Assembly: GCF_036788415.1 (NCBI RefSeq)
Contig: NZ_DAIQNN010000080.1
Coordinates: 1 to 12,562, forward strand
DNA: 12,562 nt
From: Rubrimonas sp036788415
GTDB taxonomy: Bacteria > Pseudomonadota > Alphaproteobacteria > Rhodobacterales > Rhodobacteraceae
Reading direction: 5' to 3'
The notes beneath the pieces are model-generated. The model did no database searches. It saw only the letters and a program-made list of their open reading frames with translations, and was not told the DNA's origin. Positions 7,006 to 12,562 of this stretch are shown here, piece after piece. Position 1 is the first letter of the stretch, and every line of letters begins with the position of its first letter. The position numbers and the translations under genes are program-made.

Positions 7006-7905
7006 TCACTGGCCGCGGCGCAACTGCTGGCCGAGGCGGCGCATCTCGATGATCTCGGCGTAATCCTCGTGGGCGACCTCGCGCAGACCCGCCGAAGTGC
7101 CGTCGGTCATCGCGTCGAAGGCTTCGCGGTTCTCGGCGGGCAGCGCGATCAGCGCCGCCCGCACAGCCTCGATCATCTCGGGCGGGAGATCGGCGCGCAT
7201 CCCGATCACGACATCAGGGATGATGTTGGAGCGCCAGATCACCCGCGTGGCGCCCTCGGGGATCAGCCCGCTGTTCACCATCCGCGTCGTCACCGACCGG
7301 TCGGGCGCGGTCTCCCACGAGGCGGCGGCGTCATACGTTCCGTCGATCACGGCGAAGACGCTGTTGTTGTTTCCGCCGGAGAACCCAGTCTTGCTGAAAT
7401 AGCTCTCGGGATCGACGCCCATCTCGTGGAAGGCGAAGCTCGGCACCAGATAGCCGGACGTCGAACCGGGGTCGGAATAGGCGAAGCTGCGGCCTTTCAG
7501 ATCCTCGAAGCTCTGGATGTCGCTGTCGCTGCGCACGATGATGACGCCGCGATAGCCCCAGTTCCCCTGTGCGTCGAGCAGCGAGACCATCGGCGCGAGA
7601 TTGCCCTCGGTCACCTCATGGGCCGTCGCGTAGCCGGATGCGCCGAAATAGAACATCTCGATCTGGCCCGAGAGCAGGGCCTCGACCACGCCGGCGACGT
7701 CGGCGGTGACCTTGACGTCCACCGGCACGCCGAGCGCGGCGCTCAGATGCTCGGTGACCGGGCTGTAGCGGGCGCGCCGCTCCTCCTCGCTCTCCGAGGC
7801 GGACATGCCCCAGCGAATCTGCGGAACCTCGGCGCGCCAGTCGGCGCCGAGCGCATGAGTGGCGGACAGCGCCGCGAAAGCGGCGGCGAGCAGGCGCATG
7901 CGCAT
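7006..7905 (-). CDS. phnD: PhnD-type periplasmic binding protein, cluster 2
   Basis: A 299-aa periplasmic binding protein heading cluster 2. The ATG at 7905 has AAGAAAGG seven bases upstream; a second ATG at 7899 is in frame. The signal peptide is MRMRLLAAAFAALSATHALG, with likely cleavage after ALG (residue 20). The family phosphate-binding signature is SDPGSTSGYLVP (144-155). FYFGASGYATAHEV (85-98) and FSGGNNNSVFAVIDGTYDAA (175-194) correspond to the cluster 1 regions, but the pocket histidine (H188 in the paralogue) is replaced by N179 within an NNN run. The two importers therefore very probably bind different ligands. Phosphonates, phosphite, phosphate or phosphate esters all remain possible. 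Confidence 0.92.
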   Translation of the reverse strand: MRMRLLAAAFAALSATHALGADWRAEVPQIRWGMSASESEEERRARYSPVTEHLSAALGVPVDVKVTADVAGVVEALLSGQIEMFYFGASGYATAHEVTEGNLAPMVSLLDAQGNWGYRGVIIVRSDSDIQSFEDLKGRSFAYSDPGSTSGYLVPSFAFHEMGVDPESYFSKTGFSGGNNNSVFAVIDGTYDAAASWETAPDRSVTTRMVNSGLIPEGATRVIWRSNIIPDVVIGMRADLPPEMIEAVRAALIALPAENREAFDAMTDGTSAGLREVAHEDYAEIIEMRRLGQQLRRGQ

Positions 7906-7939
7906 CGGGAAACCTTTCTTCGGGATCGCGTGAGTGCGA

Positions 7940-7963
7940 CGCCAACCTGTATACAGGTTGGCG
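7940..7963. promoter_or_regulatory. Perfect 24-bp palindrome, likely GntR/FCD operator of cluster 2
   Basis: A perfect 24-base inverted repeat without a spacer, centred on the core CCTGTATACAGG. The TGTATACA core is typical of operators of FadR/FCD-subfamily GntR regulators. It lies in the 84-base gap between the GntR gene (ends at 7990) and cluster 2 phnD (starts at 7905), and directly abuts the Pho box at 7964-7981. The likely -10 hexamer of phnD, TATACA at 7953-7948 on the - strand, is inside the palindrome, so a bound regulator would block RNA polymerase. A further half-site copy CAACCTGT lies within the Pho box (7974-7967). Confidence 0.8.
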
Positions 7964-7981
7964 GTGACAGGTTGATGACGC
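7964..7981 (-). promoter_or_regulatory. Pho box (PhoB site) of cluster 2 promoter
   Basis: On the - strand, GCGTCAT-CAAC-CTGTCAC: two 7-base units separated by exactly 4 bases, matching the PhoB consensus CTGTCAT-N4-CTGTCAT at 5 of 7 and 6 of 7 positions. Ten bases further downstream is TATACA (7953-7948), the spacing normally seen between a Pho box and the -10 element in PhoB-activated promoters, which lack a -35 hexamer. Transcription would then begin near 7941, leaving a leader of about 35 bases before the phnD ATG. Confidence 0.65.
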
Positions 7982-7989
7982 TGCGGCGG

Positions 7990-8637
7990 CTATCTGCGGG
8001 TCGCGCCGATCTGCGGTGCGGGCTCCGCCGCGATCAGCCGCAGGATCGCCGCCGCGTCGCGCTCCGCGGCGATGGCGCGCCGCAGCGTCAGCGCCGCCTC
8101 CAGCGCCGCGCCGGGCTCGGCCCTGGCCTCCGCCATCCGCCAGCGCACCATGCGCCAATGGGCGGCCGCGTGGCTCTCCTGCAAGATCGGATCGACCATC
8201 AGCGCGCCGGCTGCGCGCAGGATCGCGGCGCGCTGGTCGAACACCGCCGAGAGCGGATCTCGCTCTGTCGGCGCCGCGACGGGCAGGTCGGCGGGCGGGT
8301 CGGCGGTGGCGGTCGCAAGCTCCGTCGCAAGGCGCAGGACGCCGCGCAGCAGCGCGAGATGCGCCGGGGCCTGATCGGCCTCCAGCGGCGCGACGCTTGT
8401 GCCGATGCCGGTTCGGGTCTCGACCAGCCGTTCATAGGCGAGCCGCTGAAGCGCCTGCCGCACGGGCGTGCGGCTGACGCCGAATCGGGCGGCCAGCGTG
8501 GTCTCGTGCAGCAGCATCGCCTCGGTCGGGTCGCCGGAGCAGATCATGCGCCGCATCGCCTCGACCATCGCCTCGACGCCTCCGGGCCCGCCGTTCATCT
8601 GCGCCAAGTCTCGTCCAGCCTCCGCGACCAGATGCAT
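7990..8637 (-). CDS. GntR-family (FCD-type) transcriptional regulator
   Basis: A 215-aa DNA-binding regulator. The amino-terminal winged helix-turn-helix is clear at about 44-72 (HETTLAARFGVSRTPVRQAL, then QRLAYERLVE), as in the GntR family. The all-helical remainder (about 90-205) has FCD/FadR size. The metal-binding Asp/His set usual in FCD domains is poorly preserved (D134, H156, H160 only; the last helix reads LRRAIAAERDAAAILRLI without its usual His), so ligand sensing may differ. The start is uncertain: ATG at 8637 or ATG at 8598 (13 codons shorter), neither with a clear ribosome site. It lies directly upstream of cluster 2 on the same strand and next to a TGTATACA palindrome, so it probably controls that operon. 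It differs from PhnF, which is a HutC/UTRA-type GntR protein. Confidence 0.85.
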   Translation of the reverse strand: MHLVAEAGRDLAQMNGGPGGVEAMVEAMRRMICSGDPTEAMLLHETTLAARFGVSRTPVRQALQRLAYERLVETRTGIGTSVAPLEADQAPAHLALLRGVLRLATELATATADPPADLPVAAPTERDPLSAVFDQRAAILRAAGALMVDPILQESHAAAHWRMVRWRMAEARAEPGAALEAALTLRRAIAAERDAAAILRLIAAEPAPQIGATRR

Positions 8638-8711
8638 CGGGTTGCGCCGATTTAACGTCGCGCCATTATGCGCGGCAACGGCGGTCTGCAAGCTTTTCGC
8701 AGGGATCCAGC
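8638..8711. promoter_or_regulatory. Divergent promoter region between gntR and second phosphatase gene
   Basis: A 74-base gap between two outward-facing genes, so it should hold both promoters. For gntR (- strand), CATAAT (8670-8665) could be a -10 element with TTGCAG (8691-8686) as a -35, though the 15-base spacer is short. For the + strand gene, AGGG at 8701-8704 is a possible ribosome site before the ATG at 8712. I see neither a Pho box nor a TGTATACA palindrome here. Confidence 0.35.
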
Positions 8712-9314
8712 ATGCGCGCGCGACACGACCCGCCCGACGCAGCCGAGGCTGCGCTGGGGTTTCGGACGACGATCGCGCTGCCCGATGGCGGCGCAGCGCT
8801 GATGCTGGCCTATCCCGGCCTCGACATCGCCGTCGACGGGCGGGCGTGGATCGATCCCGACGCGATGCGGGAGGTCGTGGCGCGGCTCGCGGCGCGGCGG
8901 GTCGCGATCCTGATCTCGCTGGCCTGCCGGCGCGAGTTGCCGCACGGGGCCGGCGCGCTGCTGTCGCGGCTTTGCTCCGCGCAGGCGATCCGACTGGCGC
9001 GTCTGCCGATCGCCGACTACGCCGCGCCGGGGCGCCGCTGGCTCGCGGCGATGGCGCGCTTCGGCGGGCGACTGGACGCCCTGACCGCAAGCGGTCGCCC
9101 TGTCGCGCTGTGCTGCCAGTACGGGGCGGGCCGCAGCGGCGCGGTGGCGGCGTTTCTGCTGATGCGGCAAGGTTGCCCTGCGCCGTCGGCGATTTCGCGC
9201 GTGCGCGCAGGCTTCGCGGAGGCGATCGAGTCCGACGCGCAGCGGGAGTGGCTGGAGGCCGTCCGGGCGCCGCAGCCCGGCGCCGGGTCACCCATGGTCG
9301 CGCTGCGCCACTGA
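8712..9314 (+). CDS. Second PTP-fold phosphatase with Cys-Cys active-site loop
   Basis: A 200-aa soluble protein with the same plan as the 3937-4425 phosphatase. A DY.AP loop carries the presumed general acid (D102 in IADYAAP), about 33 residues before a P-loop CCQYGAGRSG (134-143) with nucleophile C135 and R141. The usual His before the catalytic Cys is replaced by C134, giving vicinal cysteines. That His normally tunes the thiolate, so activity may be redox-sensitive or lowered. The amino half (about 20-75) is more divergent than in the first protein. It is divergent from gntR and followed directly by relic sequence. Annotation as an unconventional dual-specificity phosphatase is likely; substrate unknown. 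Start chosen at the first ATG with AGGG upstream. Confidence 0.75.
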   Translation: MRARHDPPDAAEAALGFRTTIALPDGGAALMLAYPGLDIAVDGRAWIDPDAMREVVARLAARRVAILISLACRRELPHGAGALLSRLCSAQAIRLARLPIADYAAPGRRWLAAMARFGGRLDALTASGRPVALCCQYGAGRSGAVAAFLLMRQGCPAPSAISRVRAGFAEAIESDAQREWLEAVRAPQPGAGSPMVALRH

Positions 9315-9315
9315 G

Positions 9316-9501
9316 CCCGGGAACCGTGCGCCAGATGTAGTCGGTCAGCTGCGGCGCGCCCTCGGCCAGCGCCGACAGGCTGACCTGCCCGATCTCGAGG
9401 GAGATGAGCGTCGCGACGAGGAAGGCGGCGGCGATGAGCAGGGCGCTCCGCCGCCGGGCGAGGCGGGCCTCCTCAGACGCCCGCGCCGGCGAGGTCGCCA
9501 C
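9316..9501 (-). pseudogene. Amino-terminal fragment of a third phnE permease
   Basis: Reading leftward on the - strand from GTG at 9501, about 62 codons match the start of a PhnE permease: an Arg-rich leader (EARLARRRSALL), a first membrane helix (LLIAAAFLVATLISL), and the periplasmic run LTDYIWRTVPG, corresponding to LWRYIDRTIPP in the 5303-6178 permease. The homology stops there, two bases before the stop of the + strand phosphatase gene, and the frame then runs as antisense of that gene. Four-fifths of the permease, including the coupling loop, is gone, and no phnC lies upstream. It is the stump of a third importer or of a rearranged copy. Confidence 0.75.
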
Positions 9502-9682
9502 GGGAGAAGTCGAGATCGCCGGCGCGCCCTATCTCGGGCGGATGATCCCGGTGCGCGATCTCGCGGGCAATGTGGCGGGGGCTGCGCATCTGCTCGCGCC
9601 GCTGGGCGGCCTCGTCGCGACCAACACGGAGATGAACCGGATGGCGGCGGCGGCCGGCGCGGCGGCGCTCGCGCTCGCGCCG
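9491..9682 (+). pseudogene. Fragment of a sensor/chemoreceptor ligand-binding (Cache-like) domain
   Basis: One + strand frame reads TGEVEIAGAPYLGRMIPVRD, then LAGNVAGAAHLLAPLGGLVATN, then a short Ala-rich hydrophobic run. This resembles the end of a Cache-type periplasmic sensor domain (pattern: G..Y....PL.D..G...G......DL..L) and the start of the following membrane helix, as in chemoreceptors and sensor kinases. Nothing recognisable precedes about 9491, where it meets the phnE fragment head to head. It fades at about 9682, just before the Pho box of the afuA-like gene. The frame stays open only because it runs as a shadow through that gene. It is interpreted as a relic with both ends lost. 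Confidence 0.5.
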
Positions 9683-9684
9683 AA

Positions 9685-9702
9685 CTGTCGCGAAACTGAC
9701 AT
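9685..9702 (+). promoter_or_regulatory. Pho box upstream of afuA-like gene
   Basis: CTGTCGC-GAAA-CTGACAT: two 7-base units with a 4-base spacer, matching the PhoB consensus CTGTCAT-N4-CTGTCAT at 5 of 7 and 6 of 7. It ends 44 bases before the ATG at 9747. The expected -10 position, ten bases further on, holds TACCCC (9713-9718), a weak hexamer. The ribosome site GGGAGAGA (9736-9743) precedes the start. This points to phosphate-starvation control, not iron control, of the downstream transporter. Confidence 0.6.
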
Positions 9703-9746
9703 GCGCTTCGGTTACCCCTCCCTCGAACTTCATCCGGGAGAGACCG

Positions 9747-10772
9747 ATGCGCAACCGACTGACCCTCGCGGCCCTCGCAGCCTTCGCCATCGCCGCCGAT
9801 GCGCGCGGCGCCGCCGCCGAAGACCTCACGCTCTATTGCAGCCCGCAGATCGAATGGTGCGACCTGATGGTCGAAGCCTTCACCCGCGAGACCGGGATCA
9901 CGGTCGCGATGACGCGCAAGAGCTCGGGAGAGACCTTCGCGCAGATCAAGGCCGAAGCCTCGAATCCGCGCGGCGACGTGTGGTGGGGCGGCACTGGCGA
10001 CCCGCATCTGGCCGCCGCCGAGGAAGGGCTGACCGAGGAATACCGTTCGCCGATGCTGGCCGAACTGCACCCCTGGGCGCAGAAGCAGGCCGAGCAGTCC
10101 GGCTATCGCACGGTCGGCATCTACGCCGGCGCGCTCGGCTTCGGCTACAATGCCGAGATGCTGGCCCAGGCTGGGGCCGACGCCCCCGCATGCTGGGCCG
10201 ACCTGCTGAACCCCGCCTTCAAGGGCGAAATCTCCGTCGCCAACCCCAACTCCTCGGGCACGTCCTACACCATGCTCGCCACGATGGTGCAGCTGATGGG
10301 CGAGGATGCGGCCTTCGACTACCTCAAGGCCCTGCACCCCAACATCGCCCAGTACACCAAGTCCGGCTCCGCCCCGATCAAGGACGCGGCGCGCGGCGAA
10401 GTCACCGTCGGCATCGTGTTCCAGCACGACGCGGTGACCCAGCGCGTCGAGGGCTTCCCCATCGTCACGGTCGCCCCCTGCGAGGGCACGGGCTATGAGA
10501 TCGGCTCGATGTCCATCGTCAAGGGCGCGCCGAACCTCGAGAACGCGAAGAAGTTCTACGACTTCGCGCTGCGCGCCGACATCCAGTCCCGCGCCGCCGA
10601 GGCCAAGGCCTATCAGGTGCCCTCCAACATGGGGGCGACCGCGCCCGAGGAAGCGCCGGACTTCTCCACCATCAAGCTGATCGACTACGACTTCGCCACT
10701 TTCGGCTCTTCGGAGACCCGCGCGCGTCTGCTGGCCCGCTGGGACTCGGAAATCGGCGCGCTGGCGAACTGA
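9747..10772 (+). CDS. afuA: AfuA-type periplasmic binding protein, likely for sugar phosphates or another organophosphate
   Basis: A 341-aa periplasmic binding protein. The signal peptide is residues 1-24 (ADARGAAAEDL; cleavage near AAA-ED). The mature protein starts LTLYCSPQIEWCDLMVEAF and contains TRKSSGETFAQIKAE (56-70), GDVWWGGTGDPHL (76-88) and SSGTSYTML (169-177), typical of the group often labelled iron(III)-binding. It lacks the adjacent Tyr-Tyr pair of FbpA: the equivalent stretch reads VGIVFQHDAV (221-230). H227, D228 and E251 have the same relative spacing as the residues I recall for the sugar-phosphate-binding AfuA of Actinobacillus (H205, D206, E229). A Pho box lies upstream. 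GGGAGAGA fixes the start. It is followed after 7 bases by its permease gene. Family assignment is firm; substrate is inferred. Confidence 0.85.
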   Translation: MRNRLTLAALAAFAIAADARGAAAEDLTLYCSPQIEWCDLMVEAFTRETGITVAMTRKSSGETFAQIKAEASNPRGDVWWGGTGDPHLAAAEEGLTEEYRSPMLAELHPWAQKQAEQSGYRTVGIYAGALGFGYNAEMLAQAGADAPACWADLLNPAFKGEISVANPNSSGTSYTMLATMVQLMGEDAAFDYLKALHPNIAQYTKSGSAPIKDAARGEVTVGIVFQHDAVTQRVEGFPIVTVAPCEGTGYEIGSMSIVKGAPNLENAKKFYDFALRADIQSRAAEAKAYQVPSNMGATAPEEAPDFSTIKLIDYDFATFGSSETRARLLARWDSEIGALAN

Positions 10773-10779
10773 TTCCTGC

Positions 10780-12562
10780 GTGACGGCCCCGGCCGCCATG
10801 CGCGGCCCTGCCGCCTCGGCCGCGGGCAGGGCCGCCGATCGCCTGCTGCGGATCCCGCTCGGCCTAGGCTGGGCGGGGTTCCTTCTTCTTCCATGGGCGG
10901 ACCTGCGCGCCGGCTTCTGGGGCTTGGGCTGGCTGGCCTCGGGCTGGCCGCTCGCGGGCGACGCGACGCCGGCGCTCGTCCGCAGCCTCGACGGCTCGGC
11001 GCCCTGGCTTGCGCCGCTGATTCTCGCGCTGGCCGCGCCCCTGTTCGCGCTGGGCCGCAATCGCGGCGATCCGTCGCGCGCCGCGATCCTGATCGGGGCG
11101 GGGGCCGGCGGTCTGATCTGGCTGATGCTGCAAGGTTTCGGGATCGGCCTTCCGGGCCGCGCCTCGGGCCTCATGTCGGCGCTGTTCGGCGCGGACGCCG
11201 CGCAGCCCGGCATGGGCGTCGGCGCCGCGCTGACCGCGCTCGGCCTGCTGTTCCTGCTCACCGAAGGGCTCGCCGGGCGCGGCGCTGCGCGCGGCGACGC
11301 CTTCACCGCCGGGACGATCGGGCTGGTGGTCGCGCTGGTGGGGCTCTTCATCTTCCTGCCGGTCGGTCTGATGGTCGGCGGCGCCTTCGCCGGCCCCTCG
11401 GGCGCCGCCGATTTCGCGCTGGCGCTCGGACGCTTCGGCGACAGCCGCATCTGGTCGCTCGGCTGCGTCACGGGCGCGGGCGGCTGCGGCACGGCGTGGA
11501 ACACGGTGTTCCTCGCCACGATGACCGGGTTATCCACGACGCTGCTGGGCCTCGCCTTCGCGCTGGTGGTGGCCCGCACCCGCGCGCCGGGGCGGCGGAC
11601 GCTGCGGCTCCTGTCGATCCTGCCGATCATCACGCCGCCCTTCGTGATCGGGCTCGCGCTGATCCTGCTGCTCGGCCGCTCCGGCGTGGTCACGCAAGGC
11701 TTGTGGGAGTGGTTCGGGATCAGGCCGACCCGCTGGCTCTACGGCTTCACCGGGGTCTGGATCGCGCAGACGCTGGCCTTCACCCCCATCGCCTTTCTCG
11801 TGATCATCGGCGTGGTCGAGGGCGTCAGCCCCTCGGTCGAGGAAGCGGCGCAGACGCTGCGCGCCTCGCCGATGCAGACCTTCTTCACCGTCACCCTGCC
11901 GCTGATCCGCCCCGGCCTCGCCAACGCCTTCCTGCTGAGCTTCATCGAGAGCATGGCCGATTTCGGCAATCCGATGGTGCTGGGCGGGTCGTTCAACGTG
12001 CTGGCGACCGACATCTTCTTCGCCATCGCCGGGGCGCAGTACGATGCGGCGCGGGCCGCCGTGCTGGCGGTCGTGCTGCTCGGCTTCACGCTCGGGGCGT
12101 TCTGGCTTCAGAACCAGTGGCTTGGACGGCGGCTCTACGTCACTGTGACAGGCAAGGGCGACGGCGGCCAACCGCTCGCGCTGCCGAAACCGGTCGCGCG
12201 GGCGGCGTTGGCGGTCGCCTTGCCCTGGGCCGCCTTCACCGCCGTCGTCTATCTGATGATCCTGTTCGGCGGTTTCGTCGAGGTCTGGGGGCGCGACCAC
12301 AGCCTGACCCTGCGCCACTACGCGCAGGCCTTCTCCATCGGCTGGTCGGAGTTCGGAATCGTCTGGTCCGGCGCCGCCTGGAACAGCTTCTTCACGACTT
12401 TCTGGGTGGCGGCGATCTCCGCCGTGCCGACCGCGGCGCTCGGCCTGCTGATCGCGTGGCTGCTGGCGCGGCAGAATTTCGCCGGCAAGCGCGCCTTCGA
12501 GTTCGGTGCGATGCTGTCCTTCGCCATCCCCGGCACGGTGATCGGCGTCAGCTACATCATCG
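10780..12562 (+). CDS. afuB: AfuB-type fused double permease, carboxyl end outside window
   Basis: An inner-membrane permease, open to the right edge without a stop (about 594 codons present; fused permeases of this type run to roughly 700). The start is GTG at 10780 or ATG at 10798, the same frame, neither with a clear ribosome site; the stop of afuA is only 7 bases before the GTG. Several hydrophobic segments occupy the first 230 residues (for example LGLGWAGFLLLPW). Then comes the first permease domain from about WNTVFLATMTG, with a coupling loop EEAAQTLRASPMQTFFTVTL followed by PLIRPG. A second, similar domain starts near WNSFFTTFW and is cut by the edge at AIPGTVIGVSYII. The ATPase gene expected next would be beyond the window. 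Confidence 0.88.
   Translation, partial: MTAPAAMRGPAASAAGRAADRLLRIPLGLGWAGFLLLPWADLRAGFWGLGWLASGWPLAGDATPALVRSLDGSAPWLAPLILALAAPLFALGRNRGDPSRAAILIGAGAGGLIWLMLQGFGIGLPGRASGLMSALFGADAAQPGMGVGAALTALGLLFLLTEGLAGRGAARGDAFTAGTIGLVVALVGLFIFLPVGLMVGGAFAGPSGAADFALALGRFGDSRIWSLGCVTGAGGCGTAWNTVFLATMTGLSTTLLGLAFALVVARTRAPGRRTLRLLSILPIITPPFVIGLALILLLGRSGVVTQGLWEWFGIRPTRWLYGFTGVWIAQTLAFTPIAFLVIIGVVEGVSPSVEEAAQTLRASPMQTFFTVTLPLIRPGLANAFLLSFIESMADFGNPMVLGGSFNVLATDIFFAIAGAQYDAARAAVLAVVLLGFTLGAFWLQNQWLGRRLYVTVTGKGDGGQPLALPKPVARAALAVALPWAAFTAVVYLMILFGGFVEVWGRDHSLTLRHYAQAFSIGWSEFGIVWSGAAWNSFFTTFWVAAISAVPTAALGLLIAWLLARQNFAGKRAFEFGAMLSFAIPGTVIGVSYII

Noticed and set aside
6619..8655. Very long + strand open frame (678 codons) across phnC, phnD and gntR
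   Set aside because: It spans three well-supported - strand genes and two regulatory gaps, and shows no domain; it is open only because stops are rare at this base composition.
8641..8678. Imperfect inverted repeat TTGCGCCG...CGCGGCAA as an operator in the gntR-phosphatase gap
   Set aside because: The arms agree at only about 6 of 8 positions and do not resemble the TGTATACA palindrome.
8638..9501. Upstream extension of the GntR frame to a 503-residue protein
   Set aside because: The extra 290 residues are antisense to the second phosphatase gene apart from the phnE stump at the far end; GntR proteins begin shortly before the helix-turn-helix.
9747..10772. Classical iron(III)-binding FbpA function
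   Set aside because: The adjacent tyrosine pair needed for iron binding is absent and replaced by a Gln-His-Asp stretch; phosphate-type control is more likely upstream.
9345..11693. 782-codon - strand open frame opposite afuA and afuB
   Set aside because: Antisense shadow: the + strand has a signal peptide, ribosome site, conserved binding-protein motifs and permease coupling loop.
11530..12318. - strand open frame of 262 codons opposite afuB
   Set aside because: Gln/Arg/Asp/Gly-rich low-complexity product, the usual mirror of a hydrophobic permease gene.
1..12562. CRISPR arrays, tRNA or rRNA genes, insertion-sequence ends
   Set aside because: No regularly spaced repeats, cloverleaf-like segments, rRNA motifs or transposase frames were seen by reading both strands.

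Overview
The window is very G+C-rich, with G or C at nearly all third codon positions, GTG starts and tightly overlapping genes. Together with the protein types, this suggests an alphaproteobacterium, most likely of the Rhodobacterales/Rhodobacteraceae kind (inference; no rRNA or other marker gene is present). It reads as an accessory island for taking up phosphorus compounds, bordered on the left by phage debris.

Layout. At the left edge (3-188, + strand) is a cut-off phage head-decoration protein. On the - strand follow two complete, paralogous PhnCDE-type ABC importers, each with gene order D-C-E-E. Cluster 1 is phnD (3737-2823), phnC, phnE, phnE (down to 378). Cluster 2 is phnD (7905-7006), phnC, phnE, phnE, and then a small tyrosine-phosphatase-fold gene (4425-3937) that overlaps the last permease gene by 4 bases. 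Upstream of cluster 2 is a GntR/FCD-type repressor gene (8637-7990). Divergent from it is a second, shorter-motif phosphatase of the same broad kind (8712-9314, + strand). Between 9316 and 9690 lie two gene relics: the amino end of a third phnE (- strand) and a piece of a sensor/chemoreceptor ligand-binding domain (+ strand). From 9747 to the right edge, + strand, run the binding protein and fused double permease of an AfuAB-type importer. Such systems are often annotated as iron transporters, but the binding protein lacks the paired iron-binding tyrosines and has the His-Asp and Glu pattern of the sugar-phosphate binder AfuA.

How the parts fit. Pho-box-like 7-4-7 repeats lie upstream of phnD of cluster 2 (7964-7981), of the afuA-like gene (9685-9702) and, more weakly, of phnD of cluster 1 (3804-3821). 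This suggests that all three importers are switched on by PhoB under phosphate starvation. At cluster 2 the Pho box directly abuts a perfect 24-bp palindrome with core TGTATACA, the core typical of GntR/FCD operators. The likely -10 element lies inside that palindrome. The simplest reading is activation by PhoB gated by a substrate-sensing GntR repressor. The translationally coupled phosphatase suggests that cluster 2 imports a phosphate ester, or handles one after import, rather than a simple phosphonate. No C-P lyase, phosphonatase or phosphite dehydrogenase gene is visible in the window.
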